DNA from: Seminavis robusta | Lineage: Eukaryota; Bacillariophyta; Bacillariophyceae; Naviculales; Naviculaceae | Direction of reading: 5' to 3' | NCBI GenBank assembly: GCA_903772945.1 | Contig: CAICTM010000333.1 | Span: 1-64,000, forward strand | DNA: 64,000 nucleotides | Part shown: piece by piece, positions 22,437 to 32,966 of the stretch | Position numbering within the stretch: position 1 is the stretch's first letter | Layout: the number at the start of each line of letters is the position of its first letter | The notes under the pieces: model-generated | Seen by the model: the letters and a program-made list of their open reading frames with translations, nothing else | The model's database searches: none | Told to the model about the DNA's origin: nothing | Program-made: the position numbers and the translations under genes

Positions 22437-24988
22437 ATGGGAAACGAAAACGAAGACTGTGACTCTCTCGTGGAGATTGATGTTGATATGTACACCCCAC
22501 CACCAGAAGATGGTGGCAAGGAACTCGTCATCAGTGAGGATCTCGTCGACGACGACGAAGATCCCGGTCCTGTTTTGGCTCTAGAGGAAGCATGTCGTCG
22601 CAAGATTACCGAGACAGACGTTGATAATCCCAGCAGCATCCTTGATTCCTCCAACAAAGAATCTTCCGAGAAGCAAGACGATTTGGCGCGAGAGAAACTG
22701 ATTGCATCTCAAGATGTTGTCATCCGTCGCAAAGCAGGAGTGGTCATGATCGACATGCCTGCTAACCCAACTAATGCAGGCAGAAACAGTGATCAAGTCA
22801 ACCGACATACAGCCTCCATGATGTTGTCACGTGTTCAAGTTATTGAAGCTCAAGATGCCACTGTTAGGCGCAAGGGAGGAATGCTCTCTTCTACTACCAC
22901 TATGAGCACGAATGGTGCCATTGACGAGGGCGGCCGACAAGGAGATTACATTGCTGGAGAGGCGAACACTTTTAGAAGGGGTCGACAGGTCATGTCTTCA
23001 GGGAATACATGTACTGTCAACCTTCCAGATGATATTCTTCATGCCGTCATGCCCATGCCGTCCAGCCTATCCAGGACGCCAGGAGGTGGCAGCCACTCAA
23101 GGACTTCTACTCCTGGCGCCTTTCCAGTTTTCGGACCAGTGCCAGGAAACCCAAGATCCCTTGCTCGTCACCAACGTAATCTGGAAACAGAGGAAGGTCT
23201 GGGGGGATCTTCTACTTTTAATGTACACGCAGAACCCAACGTCTTCTCCTCCTATGAGGTTGGCTTGGTCCATGCTCGTCAAGTGGGACAAGAAGATATT
23301 GGGCAAGCAGTTCTTATGTCGCAAGACTTAGAGAGCCAAGGAGAGGCGGGAGGGAAATCCAAGTCTCATGCAAAAAAGGAAGTTCACTGTTACATTGTGG
23401 TTGGAATTGGGTTGGTTCTGATTTCTATTTTGGTTGTTGCTGTGGCGGTAGCGGCAGCGGGCAAGAGCAATGATTCTGCTGTCACCTCCAAGCCTCAGAC
23501 AGATGCAACTGGAGATTCAACGATTGACTTTACCAGCGCCACCTCAAATATCACTACCATTGCTCCCACCGCAGCACTTGTTGTGGACCTTCCAGAGTAC
23601 ACTCTAAAGGTTCTCAGGGAAGATAAAGAAGGCACTGCACCACAGTCAAGAGCTTACAATTGGCTGATCAATGACAAGAATCTTGAGAGCTACTCCGCAG
23701 AAAGACGTCTGCAGCGATTTGCCTTGGCCTGTTTCTACTATGCCACTGGTGGTGAACAGTGGCTGATGGGGGGATCAAGCAGCAACAACCACAGTACAAA
23801 TAATAGTGCTAGCAACAGTCAGCATCATGGGCGCCTTTTACAGCCAAGTCCAGATGGCCCCAGACCATACATGAAGCCAACAGAAGGACAGCAAAAACAA
23901 GGCTGTTCAGACACCACTCCAAGTGGGAAGCAAGGGCCCGGGAGTGATGGTGACCCCACCCTGCCTCCGTGTCGTGGTGGTGCTCGCTGGCTGGATTATT
24001 CAGCTCATGAATGCACATGGTTCCATAGGTTTTCCAGCATTGAAGAATCAATCTGTGATGAAAATGGTGCCTATGAAACTATCAGGCTGGTGGCAAATGG
24101 ATTGCGTGGAACACTGTGTCCTGAACTGGCCCTGCTGTCGAATCTCAAAAAAATTCTGACATCGGACATTGGGGGAACAATGATACCAACAGAGATTGGA
24201 GCTGGTTGGCAGAAGATTGAATGGGTAATGTTGATGGGCGGGCGAGGCGGGAGCCTCCAAGGGACTCTACCTTCTGAGATTGGTTTGTGGAGTGAAACAA
24301 TAGAAAGGTTTAGCGTCATGGCGAACAACCTGAGTGGAGGTATACCAACAGAACTCTTTGCTCTATCCAGGTTGGAGTCCCTTCAACTGCTCGACAATCG
24401 CTTTGTGGGTCCATTCTTTCATCCTGAACTTCTCCCCAACTTGAGAGCACTGACACAGTTGGAGATACTGGAAAATGAGTTTGATGGAACCATTGCTACT
24501 GAGATTGGTCTTGTTACCAATCTGGAAATACTATCATTTCATTTTGACCATGGCACAGGTCTTATGACTGGTACGCTGCCAACAGAGCTTGGCTTGCTCA
24601 CTGAAATGTACTTTTTCTCAGCAGGAAATCATCTGCTGACTGGTCAGATCCCCAGTGAGCTTGGCCTCTGGCCGCTTCATACACTGAGGTAAGTCATCCT
24701 GTGTGTTTTGTCTGATTCAGTGCACATGCTTTGTTGTCCTCAAGGACAAGGTTGCCACGTTCGTCTCTGTCCAGTGTCAAGGACAACCCTCTGACAGGTA
24801 CTATCCCATCGGAACTAGCAAGCATAGAAATCCCGTTTGTTTACATTCAAAGGACTGAGTTGAGTGGCACAGTCCCAAGTACATGGTGCAATGCAACAGT
24901 ACTGCGCTTTACCTGTTCCGAAACACTCTGCGGCTGTGACTGTCCTTGCAGTCTTGGAAACCAGACTCAGGATTCTACCGACCCATAA
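22437..24988 (+). CDS. LRR single-pass membrane protein 5
   Basis: Two exons, 22437-24688 and 24745-24988, separated by a 56-bp GT-AG intron (AG/GTAAGT donor, CTCAAG acceptor); 831 residues, and the frame is intact. There is a cytosolic acidic N-terminus with one ALEEACRRK motif and a degenerate QDxxxRRKGG-like repeat, and a membrane span at about residues 313-343. The conserved module LPEYTLKVLREDKEG to RFALACFYYATGGEQW follows, then a Ser/Asn/Pro linker without the Gly-Pro stalk of genes 2 and 3, ECTWF, LRRs and the tail LCGCDCPCS. It is the best-preserved plus-strand member of the cluster and probably an extracellular-LRR surface protein. Ligand and partner are unknown. Confidence 0.9.
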
Positions 24989-25490
24989 GCCTGGATACAA
25001 AACCTAACTAGCTAGCTAGAAGACACTCATCCATTTGAGCTCTTGCGGCAACTTGGAAAGCCCCTCTTCTTGAATTGATTGCATGGAATGATCAATCGAA
25101 TCAAATGGTTGAACAATGATTGAATTTGAATCGAATCATTCAATCCTCGAGATGCAAACACGTAGGGTACCGGTACCGGTACTAGCTAGTAGTCTACTAC
25201 TAGCAAGGTACTAGTACCGCGTCTGTCGTCAGGCTCCTTCACCGGTATCGGTACATCGTACCGTACCGGTACAGTATGCTGCCGTATGCAACATCAGTGG
25301 GTTTCGATTGACTGAATGAACCAAGACCTGAAGACTCGTCACTCACTTGTACGATTGAATGCCATCTCGGAGCGTGGAACGACAACTTCTACGAAGCCAT
25401 CGATTTTACTAGTACGTGTACTGGCTTTTGGGTTTTAGCAGTCAACGATTTCACACGAGCGGTGGAATACACAAAATCGACAGGACGACA
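24989..25490. other. Intergenic with ACCGGTACC-type repeats
   Basis: The stretch has dense GGTACCGGTACC, ACTAGCTAGTAG and TACTAGTACC words at 25160-25275. No gene is seen. Confidence 0.5.
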
Positions 25491-26345
25491 ATGAAGATGG
25501 TGTTCTGGAAACGACTAGCTGGTAAAGGCGAAGGCTCCCGAGGAGCAGGTGGTTCAGAGTTGAAATCAACTCTAACAGCGAAGATTAGCTCCGAAGTGGC
25601 GAGCAGTTCGTATCGCGAGTGCGAGTCCTCCTGCGGGTGAAAGAGCGCGTTGTTTGAAGAAGGCGAAGAAGGCCATGAAGAAAGATGGACACGGTGATTA
25701 CCTAAGGGAGGCCAAAAAGGCGAGAAAGAAAGGTCGGCTTGTCGAGTATCTTCAAAGCGATGGTGGCAAGATCATGAAGGGGTTATTATTCCTATATGGC
25801 CGTGGATTCTACAGCGAGGAGGATGGAGAACGCCAAAAAAAATCAAACTGCTGCTTACTAAACTGGGGAAGATCGAGGACACGGACAAATCTGGGCTGGT
25901 AGCAGTCCATCGTCTTTTCAAGCTCGCCAGCACAGATCACGATGAAGACGTGACTCGTGATCGAATGAATCTGCTTGTCAACACCAAGGTTGCTCTCAAA
26001 CGCTATTTTGAGCAAGAGGGTGCATTTGGATTTCTAAAAGACACGAGCCAAGCAAAGTATTTTCTGAGAATCCAACAGCAAGGGAATTGCTTCATGAACG
26101 CTCCGGCCGTGTTCTTTGCGTACATTTTGCAGTTTCTCGACCTCTACGAAGATGGTGTGCACGGTGCTGTCGATGTCGCCAAATTCATTCGAAGAAGCTT
26201 CACGGATCCTGAACTGTACGACTACGTTCGTGAAGGTTCAGGAGGAAATGCGGACGCCGTTCTAAAAACGATTCTCAAGCCTTTGCTTGGATTTGATGCA
26301 ACCACGACGGGAATTCGCCCTCGAAACGCAATGCAAGCGTCATGA
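25491..26345 (+). pseudogene. Unknown protein with a QQGNCF motif, frameshifted
   Basis: I do not recognise the family. Three protein-like segments follow one another in different frames. The first is MKMVFWKRLAGKGEG (from ATG 25491). The second is a Lys-rich, helical segment (about 25640-25840). The third, from about 25843 to the stop at 26343-26345, contains QQQGNCFMNAPAV, FIRRSFTDPELYDYV and LKTILKPLLGF. The middle and last segments join at a run of eight A (25836-25843), where one more A would keep the frame, so a homopolymer error is plausible. The first junction, near 25600-25640, is less clear and could be a short intron. Q-G-x-C-F resembles the active-site turn of papain-fold proteases, but I cannot place a His or Asp partner. 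Confidence 0.45.
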
Positions 26346-26400
26346 ATGTATGAATCGAATCGGCTCTAGGTTGAAGCGATGGAACGATGTACAGCGATAC

Positions 26401-27452
26401 TTACACCTCGATGTAACCACCAATCTTGAGTTTTTTGACATTGGGTCGTCCCAGTACCTCATCCAGTACTTGTTTGATATTAAAGCCAATCTTGTCTTGA
26501 TTGGCAAAGATTTGGTTCCCGGCGTTCATGAGAAAGTTGCAGCAATCTCCCACGGCCAGCAAATTCTTGGACTCTTGGACGCGGTAATTGGCCTCCACCT
26601 TGATCCATCCCTTTTCATCCAAGTATTTGCTGTCGAGGAAGGATTGATTGACTGCCGAAATTCCAATGGTCGTGACAACTTGATCGGCTGGAATGATGGT
26701 TTCTTCCTTCTTGGGTTGTTCTCCTCCTTCACTTGTGCCAGTATTCTTGGGGATGAGTTTGACACCCGTCTCGGTTTGTTCGGCTCGAGTATCCACAACC
26801 ACCTTGACACCAATTTTTTCGAGTTTGGCCTGAATCATATCACCAGTCCCTTGATTGCAATCCGCGTTGCAAAGCCACATGCCACTGTGCACCAACGTGA
26901 CTGCTTTTTGGTGTCATCGCTACCGGTACCACTACTAAAATCCATCAAATCACCGGCCACTTCGGCACCAATCAATCCACCCCCCACAATGCACACGGAC
27001 TTGGCCTGCAAGAGTTTGTCCCCTTCCGCCTGGAGGACAGCCAGACGTTCTGCTTTGGACAACGAGAGAGGTCCACGCCCCAATCCAGCCCAGGGTGCCG
27101 TGGCTCCGGTGCAAAGGACAGCCACGGTAAATTTCACCACAGTCCCATCGGCACAGGTCGCTTGCGTGTCGTCTAATTTCGTGACGGTGGTTCGCAACAA
27201 TGTCACATTGTGATCTTTGGCCCACGGCGCCAAGGGCAAGACCGATTGATGCGCTAAGTCACTATCAAAGGGCGTTCGAAAGGTCACCCAGGGAATTTCG
27301 CAATAGTCCTTGGGTTCCACCAGGACGATTTCCACATCCTTGTCGTATTTGCGGAGCTTGAAAATAGAACAAGTGCCGGCAATGCCACCTCCAATCACCA
27401 GGACTTTGGGTTTGTCTTGTGCATCAGCAGTGTTTGTAGCAACAGCGCTCAT
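26401..27452 (-). CDS. AIF/FSP1-like FAD-dependent oxidoreductase, one frameshift
   Basis: A flavoprotein of the pyridine-nucleotide-disulfide oxidoreductase fold, closest in wording to AIFM2/FSP1-like proteins, which pass electrons from NAD(P)H to quinones. Start at ATG 27452; no targeting peptide is obvious. The FAD-binding motif VLVIGGGIAGT is at residues 17-27. The NAD(P)-binding motif VCIVGGGLIGAE follows in mid-protein, and the C-terminal FAD-contacting ATG-like stretch reads NLLAVGDCCNF. The frame changes once near 26906, within KKAVTLVHSG-like sequence, where a single missing base explains it. I therefore suspect a consensus error rather than a dead gene. It is divergent from PPIL2, with about 276 bp between starts. 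Confidence 0.75.
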
Positions 27453-27728
27453 GGTGGAGATCACACTTGCTTGTCGATATTGAATCCAAAGATTGAGCGA
27501 AAACGCTTTTTGCTGTTACAGGTTGCAAGGTCCCACCGGTAACGAAATTGCAGCTTCTCGTTTCTGGATCTTTTGGATCTTTCACCTCTGCCCCTTTGGG
27601 TGACTGGGTGCAAAAGCAACTTGGCTGGCTAAGTGAGAATGTGAAGAGCGTCCGACGCCAAAGAGACACTCTGGTCTTGTTGTGTTGTCGGTCTGAATCT
27701 CTTGGAATTGGAAGTAGACTACGCAACC

Positions 27729-29482
27729 ATGGTGAAACGACAAAAGGAGAAACAGTACCAATCGGCACGAGAGCATCGAGCCAATTCGCAGTTGCGGTCT
27801 GGCACAGCTAGTAATAGTAGTACGAGCAGTACTCGCAAGCTCCCCTTTAACTGCTGTGCTCTGAGTTTGATGCCCTTTTCCACTCCCATCGCAACCCGCA
27901 GCAACGGGATTGTCTTTGACAAGCAATCGATGGAAAGTTTTTTGAAAGAGCATGACAATATGGATCCCGTGACAGGCAAGAAACTCAATCCTCGCGAGGA
28001 TTTGATTGCCTTGGAGATGGATCAAGATGACGAAGGCCGATGGCAATGTCCCATTCTCACCAAACCCTTTGCCGATCACACCAAAATCGTCGCCATTCGA
28101 CACGGCACTTCCGCCAATGTCTACTCGTACGAAGCCTACCACGAACTCAATGTCAAAACCAAGAATTGGGAAGACTTGATTTCGGGAGAGAAATTCAATC
28201 GCAAGACGGATGTCTGGATTCTCAATGATCCCGATGATATCGAGATCCAAAAGAAACGTGATATCAACACATTTTACCATATTCAACATCAGCGACAGCT
28301 GGAAGCCAACAAACAGCAAACCAGTAATATTCGACACAGTGTCACGGCCAGTCGTATTTTGGATAAAATGAAAAAGAACGACAGCAACAATACTAAAAAG
28401 AGATCGTCCTCCGAGCCCTCCTCCGATCTCCAACAAGAAGGCAAGCGACTCAAAATATTTTCAGACGATGTCACGCGTGCCGCCTTGACATCGGGAAAGG
28501 CATCGGGATCCTTGACCAGTACCGTTATGGAAATCACCCCCGACAATGAGACGCGAGAAGCAACCCAAGAAGAAGTATTGAAATCGATGTGTGTGGTATT
28601 GCGACGTCTCAAGAAAAAGGGCTACGTGCGCATGGAATTGTCCACTGGTCAGTATCTGGTATTGGAGATTCATTGCGACTATGTGCCACGGACCGCCACC
28701 AATTTTATCAAATTGTGTCAAGAGAAAAAGTACAATGGAAGTTCGTTTCATCGGTTGATCAAGAATTTCATGATTCAAGGAGGGAAACCGCCCAAGAACA
28801 GTAGTGATAGTAGTGACGAGTGCTACTGGGGTGGCTCCTTTCGAGATGAATTTGATGATCGACTCAAACATACTGGTGAGTCTTATACTTTTTGTTTTTG
28901 TTTTGTCGCTTTGTACCGTGTGAAAAATCGGCTTCTGATCAGTGTGCCGCTTGATTCGATCGATTCATTCATTCTTCTACAGCACCTGGGATACTCTCCA
29001 TGGCGAACGCCGGCCAGCACACTAACAAGCGACAATTCTTTTTCACATTTGCACCTTGCGAACACCTTGACAAGAAACATTCCATATTTGGGGTTGTCAT
29101 TAAGGGGTTGGACGCACTCAAAGAGTTGGAAAAGATACCCACGGACAAGAAGGATCGACCAATGAAAGAAATCACTATTGCGGATACGATAGTGGTGGAC
29201 AATCCAGTCGAAGAGGCAGAAGAGATGGAACGAAAACGAATTGAAGCCAAGCAAAAAGCTGCCGGCAAGGCAGCAGCACAACAGGAAAGCGCTTCCGCTG
29301 GGGCAGCCAAGCCAGTTGCGGCCAAGGCAAAAACGACAACGATTGGACGATATTTGCCCAAGACGGCGGATACCAAAAATGATGACGACATTGGCATTCC
29401 CGTTGTGCCAAAGGCAGCAGCAAAGCCAGCCAACGCCGAGCCAAAGGCCAAAATGAAGTTTGGCAACTTTAGTGGTTGGTAA
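27729..29482 (+). CDS. PPIL2: PPIL2-type U-box cyclophilin
   Basis: A nuclear cyclophilin with an N-terminal U-box, a family found in spliceosomes and described as an E3 ligase in animals. Exons 27729-28875 and 28983-29482 (548 residues; human PPIL2 is about 520), with a GT-AG intron of 107 bp. I chose ATG at 27729 ([10 protein letters not shown]), the usual basic beginning of this family. The U-box region (residues about 35-105) has the PFSTPIAT and MDPVTGKKL turns; a second degenerate U-box-like part follows ([10 protein letters not shown]). The cyclophilin domain (from about 305) has [34 protein letters not shown] and [13 protein letters not shown]. The C-terminus is Ala/Lys-rich and ends MKFGNFSGW. 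It is intact. Its 3' part recurs at 34592-35355. Confidence 0.9.
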
Positions 29483-31066
29483 ACACCACTCTTCACAATG
29501 TGAGTCAATGACTGACTAATTACCATCCATTGCAGGTTCAATTCGCATGCATTATGTTAGTTTGCATTGGTACCGTATCTCTGGCTGTCACCTTGTCTAA
29601 GCTGAGGCGCTGAACGGTATAAAAGATGGTTGCCCAAGTGCCTTTGACGTTGGGTCCATGGTGCCTGCAACACTCTGCTGTGTCATCCCTATTTTAAACA
29701 CCCCAAGATAGTGACTTTATCAGCTGAATGTGCCGGTTTGTGCTGTGGCAATGGGTGGTGACTGTATGAGGAATGATTTGATTGGCTAGCAAAGTAGGGC
29801 AGACAGCTTTGCTCAGTGTTGAACCCCTCGCCAACAATGCCTGTCTCTGGACCTTGGTTGGTATTTACTGTTTATTCCTTACTGCCATGAGGTCAGTAAA
29901 AGGAGCAGTAATGGCAGTAATGCAGTAATTCCTCAGTAGCAGTAATCATACACAGTAATTTAGAGCCAATTGAAGGCAGTAAAATACAGTAATTGCAGTA
30001 ATAGAGGCTAATTACTGTGCTTTTAATGTCATTTACTGGATATTACTGTTGCATAGCCCGATTACTTACTGCATGGGATTACTTACTGCAGTAACTAGGG
30101 GGCCAACAATGGCAGTAATTGGACAGTAAGGAGCCAGTAACCCGGATTTACTGCAGTAAATACCAACCAAGCTCTGGACCCCACATTGGCTAATGTAGCT
30201 GTTGCATCTTGAACATTATTAGCCAACTTCATCCCTGCCTGGACTTTGCCATGCCTTCCCAGACTGTACGGCTGTACAAGATGACTTGACGCTGAGCTAA
30301 CGCGGATTGTGCTAATTAGTCTAACTACTAGAGTGCTCACTTTTTCCAACAACTGTTCTTCTTAGTTGTTGGTTGTGGGTTGCACCACTAATAGTACATG
30401 TATTGCAGGCTACTAGTACACGTATGGTATGGCCACCACGCACCGAAAGCGTAAAGCCAAACTTTTTGAAAGCTGTATTCGAAGGAAGTGAAAGAAAAAG
30501 CTGATCATCGCGGAAGCGTTCGTCAGTACGGTACGCCACTCGTGCTTTGGAAAGGAGACGTTGACTGGGTCATCACACTCTCAAGATGCAAATCAAGGTA
30601 TTTCAAGAATAAGAGATCTGAAATAGGGCTAGACTAGTCGGCCGATGGTAGCCGCCTACGCAGCTCTACGCAAAGGCGGAGTAAAAAAGAAGCAAAAGGA
30701 TAGTCGGCCCGACCAGACCGAGGGCAGAGTTCCATTTAAGTAGCGCGAGTCTGATCGAAATTTTCGATTGCTGCATGAAAGCCACTGTACATTTTAGAGT
30801 ACTAAAGTTCACTAGATTCCGTGCCCCAAGTGCATGTGCTCGGCGGCTCGGCGGTCGACGGCAGAGTGGCAGGAATGCGAATCGAATCGGTGCCGACGGC
30901 GATGTTTGAGTTTTCCGTCAATCCTGCTCAATCCATCAGCTATCCATCACACATTTTCCGATGCCCACATCACATTTCGCGATCTTTTGCTAACCTCCAA
31001 ACTGGTACGCTGTACTAAATATATTACCTACCCTACTATCCACTGTACTACCTAGAGTATTCAACC
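29483..31066. other. Intergenic between PPIL2 and NmrA-like gene
   Basis: Contains the MITE at 29853-30171. The rest is repeated in the second copy (35356-36599), where many single bases are missing. A short inverted motif around GTCGGCCGATGG and AGTCGGCCCGACC lies at 30640-30715. The upstream region of the NmrA-like gene ends with an AT-rich run (31010-31060). No further gene is seen. Confidence 0.5.
29853..30171. mobile_element. hAT-like MITE, 319 bp
   Basis: Perfect 18-bp terminal inverted repeats CTTGGTTGGTATTTACTG / CAGTAAATACCAACCAAG, flanked by an 8-bp target duplication CTCTGGAC (29845-29852 and 30172-30179). The interior has no ORF and is filled with CAGTAA / TTACTG hexamers on both strands, like subterminal transposase-binding sites. 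An 8-bp duplication suggests the hAT superfamily (P and some others also give 8 bp). The second copy of the locus lacks the element. Confidence 0.85.
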
Positions 31067-32203
31067 ATGTCTCTTCATCCTCCTACTACCAAATCTGTGA
31101 TTGTTGTCGGCGATGGATATGCTGCTAAAAACACGCTACAAAGCTTGGTGGCCCGCCACGGCGGAAGTGTTACTGTTGTAGCTGGTGTATCTAACCCTGA
31201 AACTTTCACTCCTATGGCCGGGGTAATTCCCACAAAAGCTAACATGTGGGACAAATACGCCTTGGCCGAGACCTTGAAGGAACGAAACTACGCTCGGTTG
31301 TTTCTGGTTTTGCCAGGGCACGCAGATCGGTTGCACGTGGGTATGAACGGTCTCCATGCCGCCAGGGAAGCTGGAATCAAGCAGGTTGTTGTGATTTCAG
31401 TGCTCACCGCTGATACTCGCACTGACGTTGACGGTCACTTTCGTCCCCTCAAAGACGACGTTAAAACACTTGGGCGTGTTTCGGCTGTGGGGCGTGAAGA
31501 CAATGACGCAGCTTCTTTGGATGAGTCTCCTCCTCCTCTTCCTCTTCTCGCACAAGCCCCAATGGTCCGACGCATCAGTTCAACAAGCGTCAGAAACAAC
31601 GTCAGCTCTGATCATTCCTCTGCATCCGGTGGATCGCAGGATGTGTCAGATCCATCCAAGTGCCTCCGAATTCAGCGAAGGAACATTGTTGAGGGTTGGT
31701 TCCCCATGAAGGTGAAGATCGTTCAGTTCTCGCTTCCCAGCTTTGACCCCAAGTCCAGAGCTGGAAAGCCAGTCAACGCGACAAGTGATAATGGTATTTC
31801 CCTCCTGGAACAGGCTTTGATGGGTCCTTATCATTCAAAAGTGGCTACCGCCTCGGGAATTCCAACCACTCCTGTTGATGATAGCCACGTGGCTGGATCG
31901 TCGCAATTGCCTGATGATGGCACACTCTTGAACAAGGCCCCAACAGTCTGGCAGGAATATCTGGAGTCTCTGGTACCGCCAGGGGAGACGGTGGAAGTCC
32001 CCAAGGAAATATCTTTCACAGCATCTCCTACTCCGCTAGCTCCCGCTGCTGTGGCTCCAGTTCCACCATTTAATGTTGCCAACATCGACCGGTTTTCCCC
32101 TCAAGCTGATCAACGTCCTGTACAGAACGATAGACTGGTGGGCCTCATCCAAGCACTTCAAGCACGACAACGTGCCTTGACTTATCACCCTGGCTGGATG
32201 TAA
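31067..32203 (+). CDS. NmrA-like Rossmann protein, copy I
   Basis: 378 codons, ATG at 31067. Residues about 8-140 match the N-terminal half of NmrA-like NAD(P)-binding proteins: SVIVVGDGYAAKNTLQSLVA, VTVVAGV.NPE, LFLVLPGHADR, GLHAAREAGIKQVVVISVLTAD. The usual glycine-rich loop is altered (GDGYAAK instead of the common GATGNVGK). After residue 145 the protein is Ser/Pro-rich and no longer resembles the family, so the second half of a normal NmrA fold is missing or replaced. The function (redox sensing or reductase) is therefore uncertain. Two further copies lie at 36600 and 43143. Copies II and III lack one C near the 3' end and so have a different C-terminus. Confidence 0.65.
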   Translation: MSLHPPTTKSVIVVGDGYAAKNTLQSLVARHGGSVTVVAGVSNPETFTPMAGVIPTKANMWDKYALAETLKERNYARLFLVLPGHADRLHVGMNGLHAAREAGIKQVVVISVLTADTRTDVDGHFRPLKDDVKTLGRVSAVGREDNDAASLDESPPPLPLLAQAPMVRRISSTSVRNNVSSDHSSASGGSQDVSDPSKCLRIQRRNIVEGWFPMKVKIVQFSLPSFDPKSRAGKPVNATSDNGISLLEQALMGPYHSKVATASGIPTTPVDDSHVAGSSQLPDDGTLLNKAPTVWQEYLESLVPPGETVEVPKEISFTASPTPLAPAAVAPVPPFNVANIDRFSPQADQRPVQNDRLVGLIQALQARQRALTYHPGWM

Positions 32204-32966
32204 TAAGTCTTCTTTATATTTTTCCGAGGGCATGTTTGATGGGATTCATCCAGGCCGACATCACTTGACGTTCAAGATTAGGATTGCATTATTTGTCCAT
32301 ATAATAAATAGTTGTCTCCATTATCAACCGTTCCATCTTCGAATAGACTTGTCATGTGTCGGCTGTCGCTGGATGTCTGCACACCATGGGCTGCTTCCTG
32401 TCACGTGATCAGGTGATTGTCAATTTATTGGACCATGGGAAATGATGATTTTGAGGTCTACTAGAGTGATCTCTTCAGCCGGCAAAACCATCACCTATGG
32501 TATTCCGCTTGTCGACGAATGCCCTGGAGGTCTGCTCTGTGATGGTAGCATCCATAAAGATGGACTGTTTGGTGGAGAAGAATGAGAGGAAGGTTGGATA
32601 TCAAAAAAGAGTCACGGTGTCATGGTCTCGTCATGGTCTCGTCACGGTCGCAGTTTCCTTTTTCGGAAGCCATTCGAAGGTGTCTCGGGAGCTTCCGGTT
32701 TATGACGTCATTCTGCCATCAAAGTGGCGTTTGAGGGATCAGGAAAGCCAGTCTACCGGTAGCGGTACCGGTAGGATCGGATATCGGATCCTTCGGAGAC
32801 ACAGAGATTGCATGTCTCAATCTTCGAACAGACTTGCCTTCCATGCATCATGATCGGCTCTCGATAGCTCTATTGCTCTATCTAGTAGAGCTAACCACAC
32901 CGACCCCACTGTGCATCGTCACAATTCCATACACCAGTCACCCCCATGACATCCTCAACGTGTGCT
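32204..32966. repeat. 3' flank of NmrA-like gene, repeated segment
   Basis: This segment recurs at about 37733-38333 (interrupted) and 44226-44989. It ends abruptly at about 32966, after ...CAACGTGTGCT, where the gag-like fossil begins. Confidence 0.7.
32445..32585 (+). CDS. Candidate 46-residue small protein
   Basis: A short frame from ATG 32445 that contains SAGKTITYGIPLVDECPGG and ends GLFGGEE. It is present in all three copies of this segment (about 37970 and 44469 in the others), and the one difference seen in copy II (GGT to GGC) is silent in this frame but changes the amino acid in the overlapping longer frame. It could also be an exon scrap. No family is recognised. Confidence 0.25.
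   Translation: MILRSTRVISSAGKTITYGIPLVDECPGGLLCDGSIHKDGLFGGEE

Noticed and set aside
32497-32853. 118-codon frame in the 3' flank of the NmrA-like gene, repeated in three copies
   Set aside because: Its repetition follows from DNA duplication, and the difference in copy II changes an amino acid here but is silent in the overlapping 46-codon frame.
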